Source of the DNA: Dyadobacter koreensis
Lineage (GTDB): Bacteria; Bacteroidota; Bacteroidia; Cytophagales; Spirosomataceae
Assembly: GCF_900108855.1 (NCBI RefSeq)
Contig: NZ_FNXY01000005.1
Span: forward strand, 515,061 to 579,060
DNA length: 64,000 nucleotides
Direction: 5' to 3'
A program made the translations under genes and the position numbers. Under the pieces are notes generated by a model. That model saw only the letters and a program-made list of their open reading frames with translations. It was not told where the DNA came from and ran no database searches. Each line of letters opens with the position of its first letter. The stretch's first letter is position 1. Shown here in pieces: positions 53,086-61,392 of the stretch.

Positions 53086-54564
53086 TTATTCCAGACTTTT
53101 ATAAATCATTTCCATATCCACATGCGCTCGGATATGATCTGCCAGCCGGTCGTATTGTAATTCTTTAAATTGATAATAATCGAAAGTTTCAGCAACCGTT
53201 TCTTTTGAAAAATCAGATAGTAAATCTTCGATTACCACGGCATTGTCCAGAATCCCATGCAGATAACTGCCCCAGCAATTTTCATCTAAAAAGTAGCCAT
53301 CAGGTTTTCCATTTGATAAAACAGTAACCGGGGAGTTAATTTCAGAAGTCGTTTCTCCCATATGAATTTCATATCCGGTACAAACTTCCGGATTTTCCCG
53401 GTAGCTGAATTGCTGCTGCAATGTTGTTTTTAAGGGTTTTAAAACCGTTTTCACAGGCAATAACCCAAGCCCTGGCACTGATTCCAGCGAACCTTCTACA
53501 TGATCCGGATCTTCAATGAGTTCTCCCATCATTTGATAGCCACCACAAATTCCAATGATCTTTTTGCCGTTTTTATGTGCAGTAATAATTGCAGCGGCGG
53601 CACCGTTATTCTTGATTGTCAACAAATCATCAAGCGTATTTTTACTGCCGGGAATGATGATGATATCGGCCTTTGTAATTTCTTCCGGTTGCGAAGTATA
53701 GAATAAATGTACGCGCGGATCTTTTTCCAGCCGGTCAAAATCAGTGAAATTTGATAACCGTTTCAGTAAAATGACCGCTACATTTATTTTCCCTTCCTTC
53801 GTTGTATTGAATTTATTTTGAAGCGAAACGGAGTCTTCTTCTTCGATATGGATGTCTCTGAAAAACGGCAAAACACCGACGACAGGAACGCCCGTTAATT
53901 CTTCCAGCATTTTTTTTCCATCTTCAAAAAGTCGTGAATCACCACGAAACTTGTTGACGATAATTCCTTTGATACACTGACGTTCTTCTGGCGTCAACAG
54001 CGCGATTGTACCATAAACACTTCCGAAAATTCCGCCCCGGTCTATATCTCCAATCAGATAAGTTGCAGCTCCTGCGTGCAGCGCCATCCGCAAGTTTGTA
54101 ATATCCCGTTTTTTAAGATTTAGTTCAGAAATGCTCCCCGCTCCTTCCATGACAATAGGGGAGTACCGAGCCGATAATCGATCATAAGCCTGCTTTACAG
54201 CAAGAAATAATTCTTCCCGGTCGGTGGTTTTGAAATATTCATAGGCTGACTGATTGCCTACTGGTTTTCCATTTAAAATCACCTGGGAAGACTGGTCGTT
54301 GGTAGGCTTCAATAAAACCGGATTCATATCAGTATGACAAGGAATTCCGGCTGCTTCCGCCTGCACTGCCTGTGCCCGTCCAAGCTCCAAACCCTCAGGT
54401 GTGACATAGCTGTTCAAAGACATATTCTGGGCTTTGAACGGTGCGGGATGATAACCATCCTGTTTGAAAATTCTGCAAAATCCAGCACAAATCACACTTT
54501 TGCCAACATCGGAAGCAGTGCCGACGAACATAATTGGTTTGGTGAGGATGCGGGGATTAGACAT
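53086..54564 (-). CDS. cobQ: Adenosylcobyric acid synthase
   Basis: ATP- and glutamine-dependent amidation of four carboxylates on adenosylcobyrinic acid a,c-diamide. About 492 residues from MSNPRILTKP at 54564; the 15 upstream in-frame residues are judged untranslated. The N-terminal synthetase P-loop-like region is FVGTASDVGKSVICAGFCRI with KAQNMSLNS; the glutaminase domain has KIIGICGGYQMMG with its nucleophile cysteine and a late GSYLHGIL histidine. First of the cobQ-cobD-cbiB run. Confidence 0.95.
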   Translation of the reverse strand: MSNPRILTKPIMFVGTASDVGKSVICAGFCRIFKQDGYHPAPFKAQNMSLNSYVTPEGLELGRAQAVQAEAAGIPCHTDMNPVLLKPTNDQSSQVILNGKPVGNQSAYEYFKTTDREELFLAVKQAYDRLSARYSPIVMEGAGSISELNLKKRDITNLRMALHAGAATYLIGDIDRGGIFGSVYGTIALLTPEERQCIKGIIVNKFRGDSRLFEDGKKMLEELTGVPVVGVLPFFRDIHIEEEDSVSLQNKFNTTKEGKINVAVILLKRLSNFTDFDRLEKDPRVHLFYTSQPEEITKADIIIIPGSKNTLDDLLTIKNNGAAAAIITAHKNGKKIIGICGGYQMMGELIEDPDHVEGSLESVPGLGLLPVKTVLKPLKTTLQQQFSYRENPEVCTGYEIHMGETTSEINSPVTVLSNGKPDGYFLDENCWGSYLHGILDNAVVIEDLLSDFSKETVAETFDYYQFKELQYDRLADHIRAHVDMEMIYKSLE

Positions 54565-54578
54565 TTGGTTTTGTAATG

Positions 54579-54666
54579 TTTCATGCAAAGCAAATAAGAA
54601 AAAGGGCAAAGATCGTAAAGAATCTTAGCGTTCTTTGTTTTTTTATCTTTTTCACTTTGCGTGAAA
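54579..54666. repeat. Inverted-repeat element C
   Basis: TTTCATGCAAAG (54579-54590) is inverted as CTTTGCGTGAAA (54655-54666), with inner A/T-rich arms (AAGAAAAAGGGCAAAG against CTTTGTTTTTTTATC). Same general design as elements A, B and D, but different sequence. It lies between the ChlI-ChlD fusion gene and cobQ. Confidence 0.65.
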
Positions 54667-54678
54667 TAACGTGAAAAG

Positions 54679-56628
54679 TTAAGCAATACGCCCGGAAATA
54701 GTAACCGTGATATTCTCCGAAGAAAGTTCTTCAAGCGACAAACATTCTGCGCCCATCACCTTCGCCATCTCCGCGGCTCTACCAAAACGGAGGTAATCGT
54801 TTTCAGTATCGAGCACCAAAGCTGGGATATTGGCCTGGAATAATTGACCCGATAATTGTAAAGTCTGCTGCCAGGCATCACCACCTCCCGGAAGCGGCAC
54901 ATTGGCTTTCCCATCACTGAGAATAACCAATAGCGGTTTCAAATCTTTATCCGGATTTAATTTATTAATCAACCGGAAAGCCAGCTGCAAGGCGTGTGGC
55001 AAAGGTGTTCTTCCGCCTGTTGGCAAACTTTGCATCGCATGTTCAGCCTGTTCAACGCTATAAGTGGGTTCCAAAAGTAGCTGCGCTTCCACACCCCGGA
55101 AGGAAATCACACCGACCATATCTCTTCTTTGGTAAGCATCCGTGAGCAAACTCAGCACACTTCCTTTTACCGCTTCCATCCGACTGCTCGCCGCCATGGA
55201 TCCCGAAGCATCTACAACAAACAGAATTAAATTTCCCGTTTTTCCTTTTCTTACCTTTTGATGCAGGTCATTTCGTGTAATCTGAAAATCATCCTGATCA
55301 CGGATTAAGGCAGATTGCACCGTTGCCATAACTGACATATCACTTGGTGATTGATCCTGGATCGCTCTTAATTCAGGCCCTCGATTTGTATTAATAGCCT
55401 GGCTTCTCCTACCTTCCGGCATCTGGTGCGAAACAGGATTTAAATCAACTTTGAAATTAGGAGCTTCTTTTTGAGGTGCTATACCGAATACTTTTTCTTG
55501 TTTTGAAGAAGGTGATTCGTGGTTATCGTTATTATTTTGATCGTCATAAGGCAACTGCTTAGAAGGTAGTAGGTCTTCTTCCTCTTTTTTCGATTCAGCT
55601 TGATTTTGCTCTTTTGGCTGATTTTTTTGTTGCGTCTGTTCCTGCTGCATTAGTTCATCCAGCCTGTTATCTCCTTTACTGTTTCCTTCAAACGGCTTTT
55701 TTCGCTGTCGGTGAATGAGCACCATCTCAGCAGCCTGACGCACATCATCTGCTGTAACCGTAGTTCGTTTATCCAAAGCAGCTAACGTTATTGCCGTTTT
55801 ATACATCACAATGTCAGCCCGCAAACTTGTCACATTTAATTCGGTACAAAGCTGGCTGATCAGCGTCAGCAGACCATCGGGCAAAATAACGGACGGTAAT
55901 AATTGCTGAGCCGTTTTGATTTTGTTTTGTAAACTTTTTTGAGCGGCAGTCCATTGAACAGAAAAAGCGTCCGGATTATGTTCAAAATTAATTCTTCGAC
56001 GCACGACCTCAGTTCTTTCTGCGACATCCCGAGGCGCTTCAACATCCACCATTAACCCAAAACGATCCAGAAATTGTGGACGAAGATTTCCTTCTTCCGG
56101 ATTCATGGTACCGATCAAAGTAAATTTTGCAGGATGACTTTCAGAAAGTCCATCGCGCTGGATTGTGTTAACGCCCATCGCTGCAACGTCCAGTAAAACA
56201 TCCACCAGATGATCGGGGAGCAGATTTACTTCATCAATATATAAAATTCCACGGTGTGCAGTTGCCAATAAACCCGGCTGCAATCTTTTCTTTTTTTCTG
56301 ATAAAATGCCTTCCAGGTCCAGACTTCCCAACACGCGGTCTTCGGTCGCACCAAGTGGAAGATTTACAAAAGGGACTGCAATTTCTTCTATATTAACAGG
56401 ACATTCTCCACAAATATTCTGAGAATCGTTTTCCTGAAATATTAATGGAAAGGTTTCATTTTTAGGAATTAACGGCATTATTTCAGCTAATCCTCTCGCA
56501 GCAGTACTTTTCGCCGTTCCTTTTTCTCCTCTGATCAATAAACCTCCAATGGACGGGTTGATTGCACATAATAGAAGGGCGCGCTTTAATTTTTCCTGTC
56601 CAACCAAGGCTGCAAAAGGGTATTTCAT
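54679..56628 (-). CDS. Fused ChlI-ChlD-type chelatase subunit (AAA ATPase plus VWA domain)
   Basis: 649 residues. The AAA domain has [17 protein letters not shown] (Walker A), the CGECPVN loop typical of ChlI/Bch[21 protein letters not shown] (Walker B) and [20 protein letters not shown] (sensor). An acidic, glutamine-rich linker (about 335-400) leads to a C-terminal VWA domain with the MIDAS motif [14 protein letters not shown]. With a CobN/ChlH-type large subunit such fusions insert cobalt or magnesium. No cobN lies in the window; context favours cobalt. Confidence 0.88.
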   Translation of the reverse strand: MKYPFAALVGQEKLKRALLLCAINPSIGGLLIRGEKGTAKSTAARGLAEIMPLIPKNETFPLIFQENDSQNICGECPVNIEEIAVPFVNLPLGATEDRVLGSLDLEGILSEKKKRLQPGLLATAHRGILYIDEVNLLPDHLVDVLLDVAAMGVNTIQRDGLSESHPAKFTLIGTMNPEEGNLRPQFLDRFGLMVDVEAPRDVAERTEVVRRRINFEHNPDAFSVQWTAAQKSLQNKIKTAQQLLPSVILPDGLLTLISQLCTELNVTSLRADIVMYKTAITLAALDKRTTVTADDVRQAAEMVLIHRQRKKPFEGNSKGDNRLDELMQQEQTQQKNQPKEQNQAESKKEEEDLLPSKQLPYDDQNNNDNHESPSSKQEKVFGIAPQKEAPNFKVDLNPVSHQMPEGRRSQAINTNRGPELRAIQDQSPSDMSVMATVQSALIRDQDDFQITRNDLHQKVRKGKTGNLILFVVDASGSMAASSRMEAVKGSVLSLLTDAYQRRDMVGVISFRGVEAQLLLEPTYSVEQAEHAMQSLPTGGRTPLPHALQLAFRLINKLNPDKDLKPLLVILSDGKANVPLPGGGDAWQQTLQLSGQLFQANIPALVLDTENDYLRFGRAAEMAKVMGAECLSLEELSSENITVTISGRIA

Positions 56629-56688
56629 AGAGAAGAATTATTAAAATTACTTTTCCCTTGTGGCAAGGGAAAGGCAAAATTAGGGAAT

Positions 56689-56781
56689 TAAACGCAGAGT
56701 AATGGAGTTTTGCGCGGGCTTACGCAGCGTAAAATGAACTCCTTTGCCTCTGCGTTTTAACTCCCATACCTCTGCGTTTAA
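56689..56781. repeat. Inverted-repeat element D
   Basis: TTAAACGCAGAG (56689-56700) is inverted as CTCTGCGTTTAA (56770-56781). A second inner copy CCTCTGCGTTTTAACTCC appears at 56746-56763, and AATGGAGTTTTGCGC pairs loosely with the centre. Lies between the DUF5618 gene and the chelatase gene. Confidence 0.65.
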
Positions 56782-56789
56782 ATGCGACC

Positions 56790-57185
56790 TCAGATATAAG
56801 CGAGCATTTTGGTTACGTTACTTAGGCCGGTTTGAATGGTGTTTACGGATCTTGTGCCATGATAATATCCAATGATATGTAGTTCGTCGTAAACATTGAC
56901 TAATAATCTCAACCGTTTTTTGTCATATTTTCCAACCCTGTTTGTATAGTCTTCAATGCTTTTGGGTTTAATGAATTTTACTCCTTCTTTTTGTTTCAGA
57001 TATTCATCCAGGATGAGCAACGCAGCTGAATAAGCAGTACTCGCAGCCATCTTAACATATTTAACATCAGCATATAAACCGTCCTTTTTACCAGCTTTTT
57101 CGCTTAGAATTTCTTTTGCATTTTGCAAGTGGCGGGCAGCTTCTTCGGCTGGGGAAAGTAAGTTGTCTTGATTCTGAATAGCCAT
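56790..57185 (-). CDS. DUF5618-like small helical protein
   Basis: 131 residues, all-alpha in appearance: SPAEEAARHLQNAKEILSEK, YVKMAASTAYSAALLILDEY, YTNRVGKYDKKRLRLLVNVY, and ELHIIGYYHGTRSVNTIQTG. It resembles DUF5618 proteins of Bacteroidota, which have a HEPN-like helical fold; no function is established. The family name is from memory and moderately sure. It is divergent from the ligase-associated cluster. Confidence 0.6.
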   Translation of the reverse strand: MAIQNQDNLLSPAEEAARHLQNAKEILSEKAGKKDGLYADVKYVKMAASTAYSAALLILDEYLKQKEGVKFIKPKSIEDYTNRVGKYDKKRLRLLVNVYDELHIIGYYHGTRSVNTIQTGLSNVTKMLAYI

Positions 57186-57321
57186 ATCAATAGGAATTGA
57201 AAGAATTTATTGATTTGACTCCAAATTTTAAAAAAGTCATTTCAAAAATAACACAATTTCCCGTCTTATCTGGTGAGCTCGTGAGGTTTAATATTGGCAT
57301 ACTTTTATTGAATTTTAAGTT

Positions 57322-58419
57322 ATGGCGACACAATCACTTTTACAATTCACCGGCAAAAGCATTTACTGTTCTCAGGCAGATGCCCACATTGATCCCTGGA
57401 TACCCGTGGATCGTGCGATTATTACGCATGCGCATAGTGATCATGCGCGTTGGGGGAGTAAACATTATCTGGCTCATAAGGATAGTGAGGCCATTTTAAG
57501 GCTTCGTCTGGGGCCGGATATTTCTTTGCAGACAGTTGAATACGGTGAAAAATTCGTAATCAATGGTGTTGTTTTTTCCTTACATCCAGCCGGGCATATT
57601 ATCGGTTCTGCACAGGTTCGGGTTGAATATAAAGGTGAAGTGTGGGTAGCCAGCGGGGATTATAAACTGGAAGACGACAACTTTTGTGTGCCTTTCGAAC
57701 CCGTGAAATGTAACGTTTTTATTACTGAATCTACCTTTGGGTTGCCGATTTACAAGTGGCAGCCGCAACAGGAGATTTTTTCAGAAATTGATAACTGGTG
57801 GGCGCAAAATAAAGAACAGGATAAAGCCAGTATTCTGATGGGTTATTCGTTGGGGAAAATGCAGCGAATCCTGAAAGGTATTGAGTTAAAAGACGAAGTG
57901 ATTTATGCTCATGGCGCCATTTATACTTTAAACGAGAGGTTGAGACAAGCCGGGCATGATTTGCCCGAACTTACCCTGGTTACCAAGGAGACAGATAAAA
58001 AACTCTTTCGAGGATCGCTGGTGTTAGCGCCTCCATCCGTTGACAGCAGTACCTGGATACGGAAATTCAACCCTTATTCGCTTGGATATTGTTCGGGCTG
58101 GATGGCATTGCGCGGAGCGAAAAACCGCCGCGCAGTCGATCAGGGCTTTATTCTGAGTGACCATGTGGATTGGCCTGATTTGAACACTGCGGTTATAGAA
58201 TCCGGAGCTGAGAAAGTTTATGTCACGCACGGCTATACCAGTATTTTTTCACGTTGGCTGAATGAGAACGGGATTGAAGCCGGGGAAGTGACAACGATGT
58301 ATGGAAATGAAGAGGAAACGGAGGATAGGGCAACGGGTGACGGACCGGAAGCCGAGGGAATTGAAAACAACAAAGATTTATCTCCGATTCCAGATGATCC
58401 CGACCTGAAATTAAGCTAA
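57322..58419 (+). CDS. Ligase-associated DNA-damage-response exonuclease (metallo-beta-lactamase fold)
   Basis: 365 residues. The catalytic metal motif is AIITHAHSDHARWG (HxHxDH); LHPAGHIIGSAQVRVEY carries the next histidine, and VASGDYKLEDD the metal-bridging aspartate. The beta-CASP-like part includes ITESTFGLPIYKW and LSDHVDWPDL. This family, exo_lig_assoc, always travels with an ATP-dependent ligase, a DEXH helicase and PdeM, as here. The last 35 residues form an acidic tail. It probably processes DNA ends; RNA processing is the older annotation. Confidence 0.9.
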   Translation: MATQSLLQFTGKSIYCSQADAHIDPWIPVDRAIITHAHSDHARWGSKHYLAHKDSEAILRLRLGPDISLQTVEYGEKFVINGVVFSLHPAGHIIGSAQVRVEYKGEVWVASGDYKLEDDNFCVPFEPVKCNVFITESTFGLPIYKWQPQQEIFSEIDNWWAQNKEQDKASILMGYSLGKMQRILKGIELKDEVIYAHGAIYTLNERLRQAGHDLPELTLVTKETDKKLFRGSLVLAPPSVDSSTWIRKFNPYSLGYCSGWMALRGAKNRRAVDQGFILSDHVDWPDLNTAVIESGAEKVYVTHGYTSIFSRWLNENGIEAGEVTTMYGNEEETEDRATGDGPEAEGIENNKDLSPIPDDPDLKLS

Positions 58420-58449
58420 CCTCTAACCGTTAAAAGCCAATCGCTAAAA

Positions 58450-60048
58450 ATGAAACAATTCGCTGAACTTTTCATGAATCTGGACCGGACCAACAAAACC
58501 AATGCAAAGGTTGAGTTGATGAAGAATTATTTTTTGTCCGCGTCCGATGAAGATAAAATGTGGGCGCTGACTTTATTCACGGGTCGCCGGCCATCGTTTA
58601 AAGTAAATAGAACACAGGTTAAAGAATGGGCAGCTGCGGAGGCAAATATTCCGATGTGGCTTTTCCAGGAAAGTTATCAGAGTGTCGGAGATCTGGGTGA
58701 AACGATTTCGTTGATCTTACCAAGAAACGGATCCGATGATTCTGATAAATCTCTATCCGAATGGTTTTACTATCTGGGATTATTGCCCAAAATGACTGAC
58801 GAAGAAAAACATGATCATATTCTTCAGGCCTGGTCGCAATTGTCTCAGCACGAAACTTTCGTTTTTAATAAGTTATTGATGGGCAGTTTCCGGATTGGCG
58901 TTTCTCAGACGCTGGTAGTCCGGGCTTTGGCAGAGGCAACTGCTACGGATTCCAATGTGATTGCCCATCGTGTTATGGGGCAATGGGATCCTTTGGAAAC
59001 TACATTTGAAAAACTTATTCTGGATGAAGGTGAAAACGATAATGCTTCGAGGCCTTATCCATTTTTCCTTGCTTATCCGATTGAGGGTGATGTTTCAAAT
59101 TTGGGAACACCGGAAGACTGGTTTGTGGAGTGGAAATGGGATGGTATTCGTTCCCAGATCATTTACCGAAATAACGAATTATTCATTTGGACAAGAGGTG
59201 AAGAATTATCAACAGACAAATTTCCCGAATTGCATTTTTTGAGTACTGTCCTGCCAAATGGTACAGTGCTGGATGGTGAAATTGTAAGTTATTTTGACAA
59301 CAAGCCAATGCCTTTCAATGTCTTACAAACACGTATTGGCCGAAAAAACCTGTCAAAAAAAGTATTGGAAGAAGCACCTGTGGCTTTTATCGCTTATGAT
59401 ATTATGGAAGCAAACGGCGTTGACATCAGGAATTTAAGCCAGATGCAGCGAAGAGCGCAATTGGAAGAAATTCATAAAAACATGCCTGTCCAATCTATTT
59501 TCAACCTATCGCCATTGGTTGAATTCAAGGAATGGAGTGAATTACATGATCTGCATCCGACTTCCCGCGAAAATATTGCGGAAGGTTTTATGATCAAAAG
59601 AAAGAGTAGTACCTACCAGGTCGGACGGAAAAAGGGCGACTGGTGGAAGTGGAAAATTGATCCGCTGAGTGTTGACGCCGTCTTGATTTACGCACAAAAA
59701 GGATCAGGTCGGAGAGCTGAACTTTTTACCGATTATACGTTTGCAGTCTGGGGTGAAGATGGAAAGCTGATTCCTTTTGCAAAAGCTTATTCAGGTTTAA
59801 CGGATGTAGAAATTGGTCAGGTTGATTATTTTATCAAACGCAATATTCTGGAAAAATTTGGCCCGGTCAGGACGGTAAAACCAGAGCTGGTTTTTGAAAT
59901 TGGGTTTGAAGGAATAAATGAATCTACACGACATAAATCCGGAATCGCCGTAAGGTTTCCACGGATTTTGAGGTGGAGAAAGGATAAAAAGGCAGCGGAG
60001 GCGGATACTTTGGAAAGTTTGAAGGGGATTTTGGAGATGTATAAGTGA
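58450..60048 (+). CDS. ATP-dependent DNA ligase (ligase-associated repair cluster)
   Basis: 532 residues. N-terminal helical DNA-binding domain (to about 200), then the nucleotidyltransferase core with active-site lysine near residue 229 in VEWKWDGIRSQ (motif I), LFIWTRGEEL (III-like), VLDGEIVSYF, EGFMIKRKSS (IV) and WWKWKIDPLS (V). The C-terminal OB fold ends near RFPRILRWRKDKKA. It seals nicks using ATP and is distinct from the housekeeping NAD ligase. 30 bases separate it from the exonuclease gene, so they are co-transcribed. Confidence 0.95.
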   Translation: MKQFAELFMNLDRTNKTNAKVELMKNYFLSASDEDKMWALTLFTGRRPSFKVNRTQVKEWAAAEANIPMWLFQESYQSVGDLGETISLILPRNGSDDSDKSLSEWFYYLGLLPKMTDEEKHDHILQAWSQLSQHETFVFNKLLMGSFRIGVSQTLVVRALAEATATDSNVIAHRVMGQWDPLETTFEKLILDEGENDNASRPYPFFLAYPIEGDVSNLGTPEDWFVEWKWDGIRSQIIYRNNELFIWTRGEELSTDKFPELHFLSTVLPNGTVLDGEIVSYFDNKPMPFNVLQTRIGRKNLSKKVLEEAPVAFIAYDIMEANGVDIRNLSQMQRRAQLEEIHKNMPVQSIFNLSPLVEFKEWSELHDLHPTSRENIAEGFMIKRKSSTYQVGRKKGDWWKWKIDPLSVDAVLIYAQKGSGRRAELFTDYTFAVWGEDGKLIPFAKAYSGLTDVEIGQVDYFIKRNILEKFGPVRTVKPELVFEIGFEGINESTRHKSGIAVRFPRILRWRKDKKAAEADTLESLKGILEMYK

Positions 60049-60076
60049 TTATTTTTATAATGTATTAAATTATACC

Positions 60077-60129
60077 TTTATCATCTCTGCAAATCTAACA
60101 TTAAATGTTAGATTTGCAGAGATGATAAA
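60077..60129. repeat. 53-base perfect palindrome over the ATPase start codon
   Basis: Left arm 60077-60102 (begins TTTATCATCTCTGCAAATCT) is the exact reverse complement of the right arm 60104-60129 (ends GATTTGCAGAGATGATAAA), with a single A between. The ATG of the following gene (60122-60124) lies in the right arm. RNA copied through it could form a 26-bp hairpin hiding the start codon; as DNA it could bind a dimeric protein or extrude a cruciform. Confidence 0.93.
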
Positions 60130-61294
60130 AAGAAGGATAGAGGAAAAACTTAAAGACGCACTAAGAAGAAGTGCTTCTGTTGCACTGATGGGGCCACGCC
60201 AAATCGGAAAAACCACAATTGCCATAAATATATCCGAATCTAAGCCTTCAATATATATGGATCTAGAAAATCGTCTGGATCTTGAAAAGGTAAAGGACTT
60301 TAAGTCTTTTCATGATGCAAACCGTAAAAGTTTAATCATTCTGGACGAGGTACAAAAGCTCCCGGAATTATTTATGGAACTTCGGGGAATTATTGATCAG
60401 GAACGTAGAAAAGATAATCGATATGGATTGTTCCTATTTCTCGGGTCTGCGTCGATGGATCTTCTGCAACAATCTGGCGAATCCCTTGCCGGAAGAATCT
60501 CTTACATCGAGCTTTATCCTATTGATATTCTGGAATATGCGGGGGGAAACGTTGAGGCTATGAACATGCTCTGGTTGAGGGGAGGTTTTCCTGAAAGTCT
60601 TCTTGCAGTTTCAGATTCAGACAGTATTGCATGGCGGGACGATTTTATTAAAACTTATTTGGAAAGAGATATTCCTCAATTCGGGCCACGAATTCCAGCA
60701 GCTACCCTTGAAAGATTTTGGACAATGCTTGCCCATAATCAGGGTAGCGTTCTTAATGCCTCTCATTTGGCCAGAAATCTGGAAGTTTCAGGAGTTACCA
60801 TTGGAAGATATCTGGATTTGATGACAGATCTGCTTCTGGTAAGGCGTTTGCAACCATGGACTGCTAATGTCGGCAAAAGATTAATACGTAGTCCCAAAAT
60901 ATATCTGAGAGATAGTGGAATTACGCATGCGCTACTCACGATCGGTGATTACAATAGCTTACTTGGGCACCCCGTAGTGGGTGGTAGTTGGGAAGGATTT
61001 GTTATAGAAAATATTTTGGGAGTAGTTCCTAGCAGAACCCAATCGTTCTATTATGGAAGTCCGGGCGGGGCGGAAATTGACTTGATTCTGGAATTCGCAG
61101 GAGGAAAAAAATGGGCGATTGAAATCAAAAGAAATTCTTCACCAAAGTTGTCAAAAGGATTTCATATCGCCTGCGAAGATTTAAAGCCCGATCGCATGTT
61201 TGTTGTTTACTCTGGTAAAGACACCTTTCCCATGGGAGGTGGAGTGATGGCGATATCTTTATTTGATTTAATGACGGAGGTATTAAATCAATAA
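60122..61294 (+). CDS. AAA ATPase with DUF4143 domain
   Basis: 390 residues. Walker A is ALMGPRQIGKTTIAINI and Walker B LIILDEVQKLPELFMELRGI; LFLFLGSASMDLLQQSGESL contains the sensor region and GRISYIELYPIDILEYAGG follows. The C-terminal DUF4143 part, with a restriction-nuclease-like fold, shows FYYGSPGGAEIDLILEFAGG and WAIEIKRNSSPKLSKGF (E-x-K). These genes are common, variable in copy number and of unknown role. It sits between ligase and helicase genes that usually adjoin and carries its own palindrome, suggesting insertion. Confidence 0.9.
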   Translation: MIKRRIEEKLKDALRRSASVALMGPRQIGKTTIAINISESKPSIYMDLENRLDLEKVKDFKSFHDANRKSLIILDEVQKLPELFMELRGIIDQERRKDNRYGLFLFLGSASMDLLQQSGESLAGRISYIELYPIDILEYAGGNVEAMNMLWLRGGFPESLLAVSDSDSIAWRDDFIKTYLERDIPQFGPRIPAATLERFWTMLAHNQGSVLNASHLARNLEVSGVTIGRYLDLMTDLLLVRRLQPWTANVGKRLIRSPKIYLRDSGITHALLTIGDYNSLLGHPVVGGSWEGFVIENILGVVPSRTQSFYYGSPGGAEIDLILEFAGGKKWAIEIKRNSSPKLSKGFHIACEDLKPDRMFVVYSGKDTFPMGGGVMAISLFDLMTEVLNQ

Positions 61295-61392
61295 ACTTCA
61301 GACAAATGGATTTGTTAAATGCTTTAATAAACTTTACTGGAACAACATTTTTACAAATCAAAATATTAGGTACTCTGTAACTTATATCCCCT

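Noticed and set aside
60077-60129. Palindrome as an intrinsic terminator of the ligase gene
   Set aside because: No U-tract follows, and the start codon of the next gene lies within the right arm; regulatory or recognition roles fit better.
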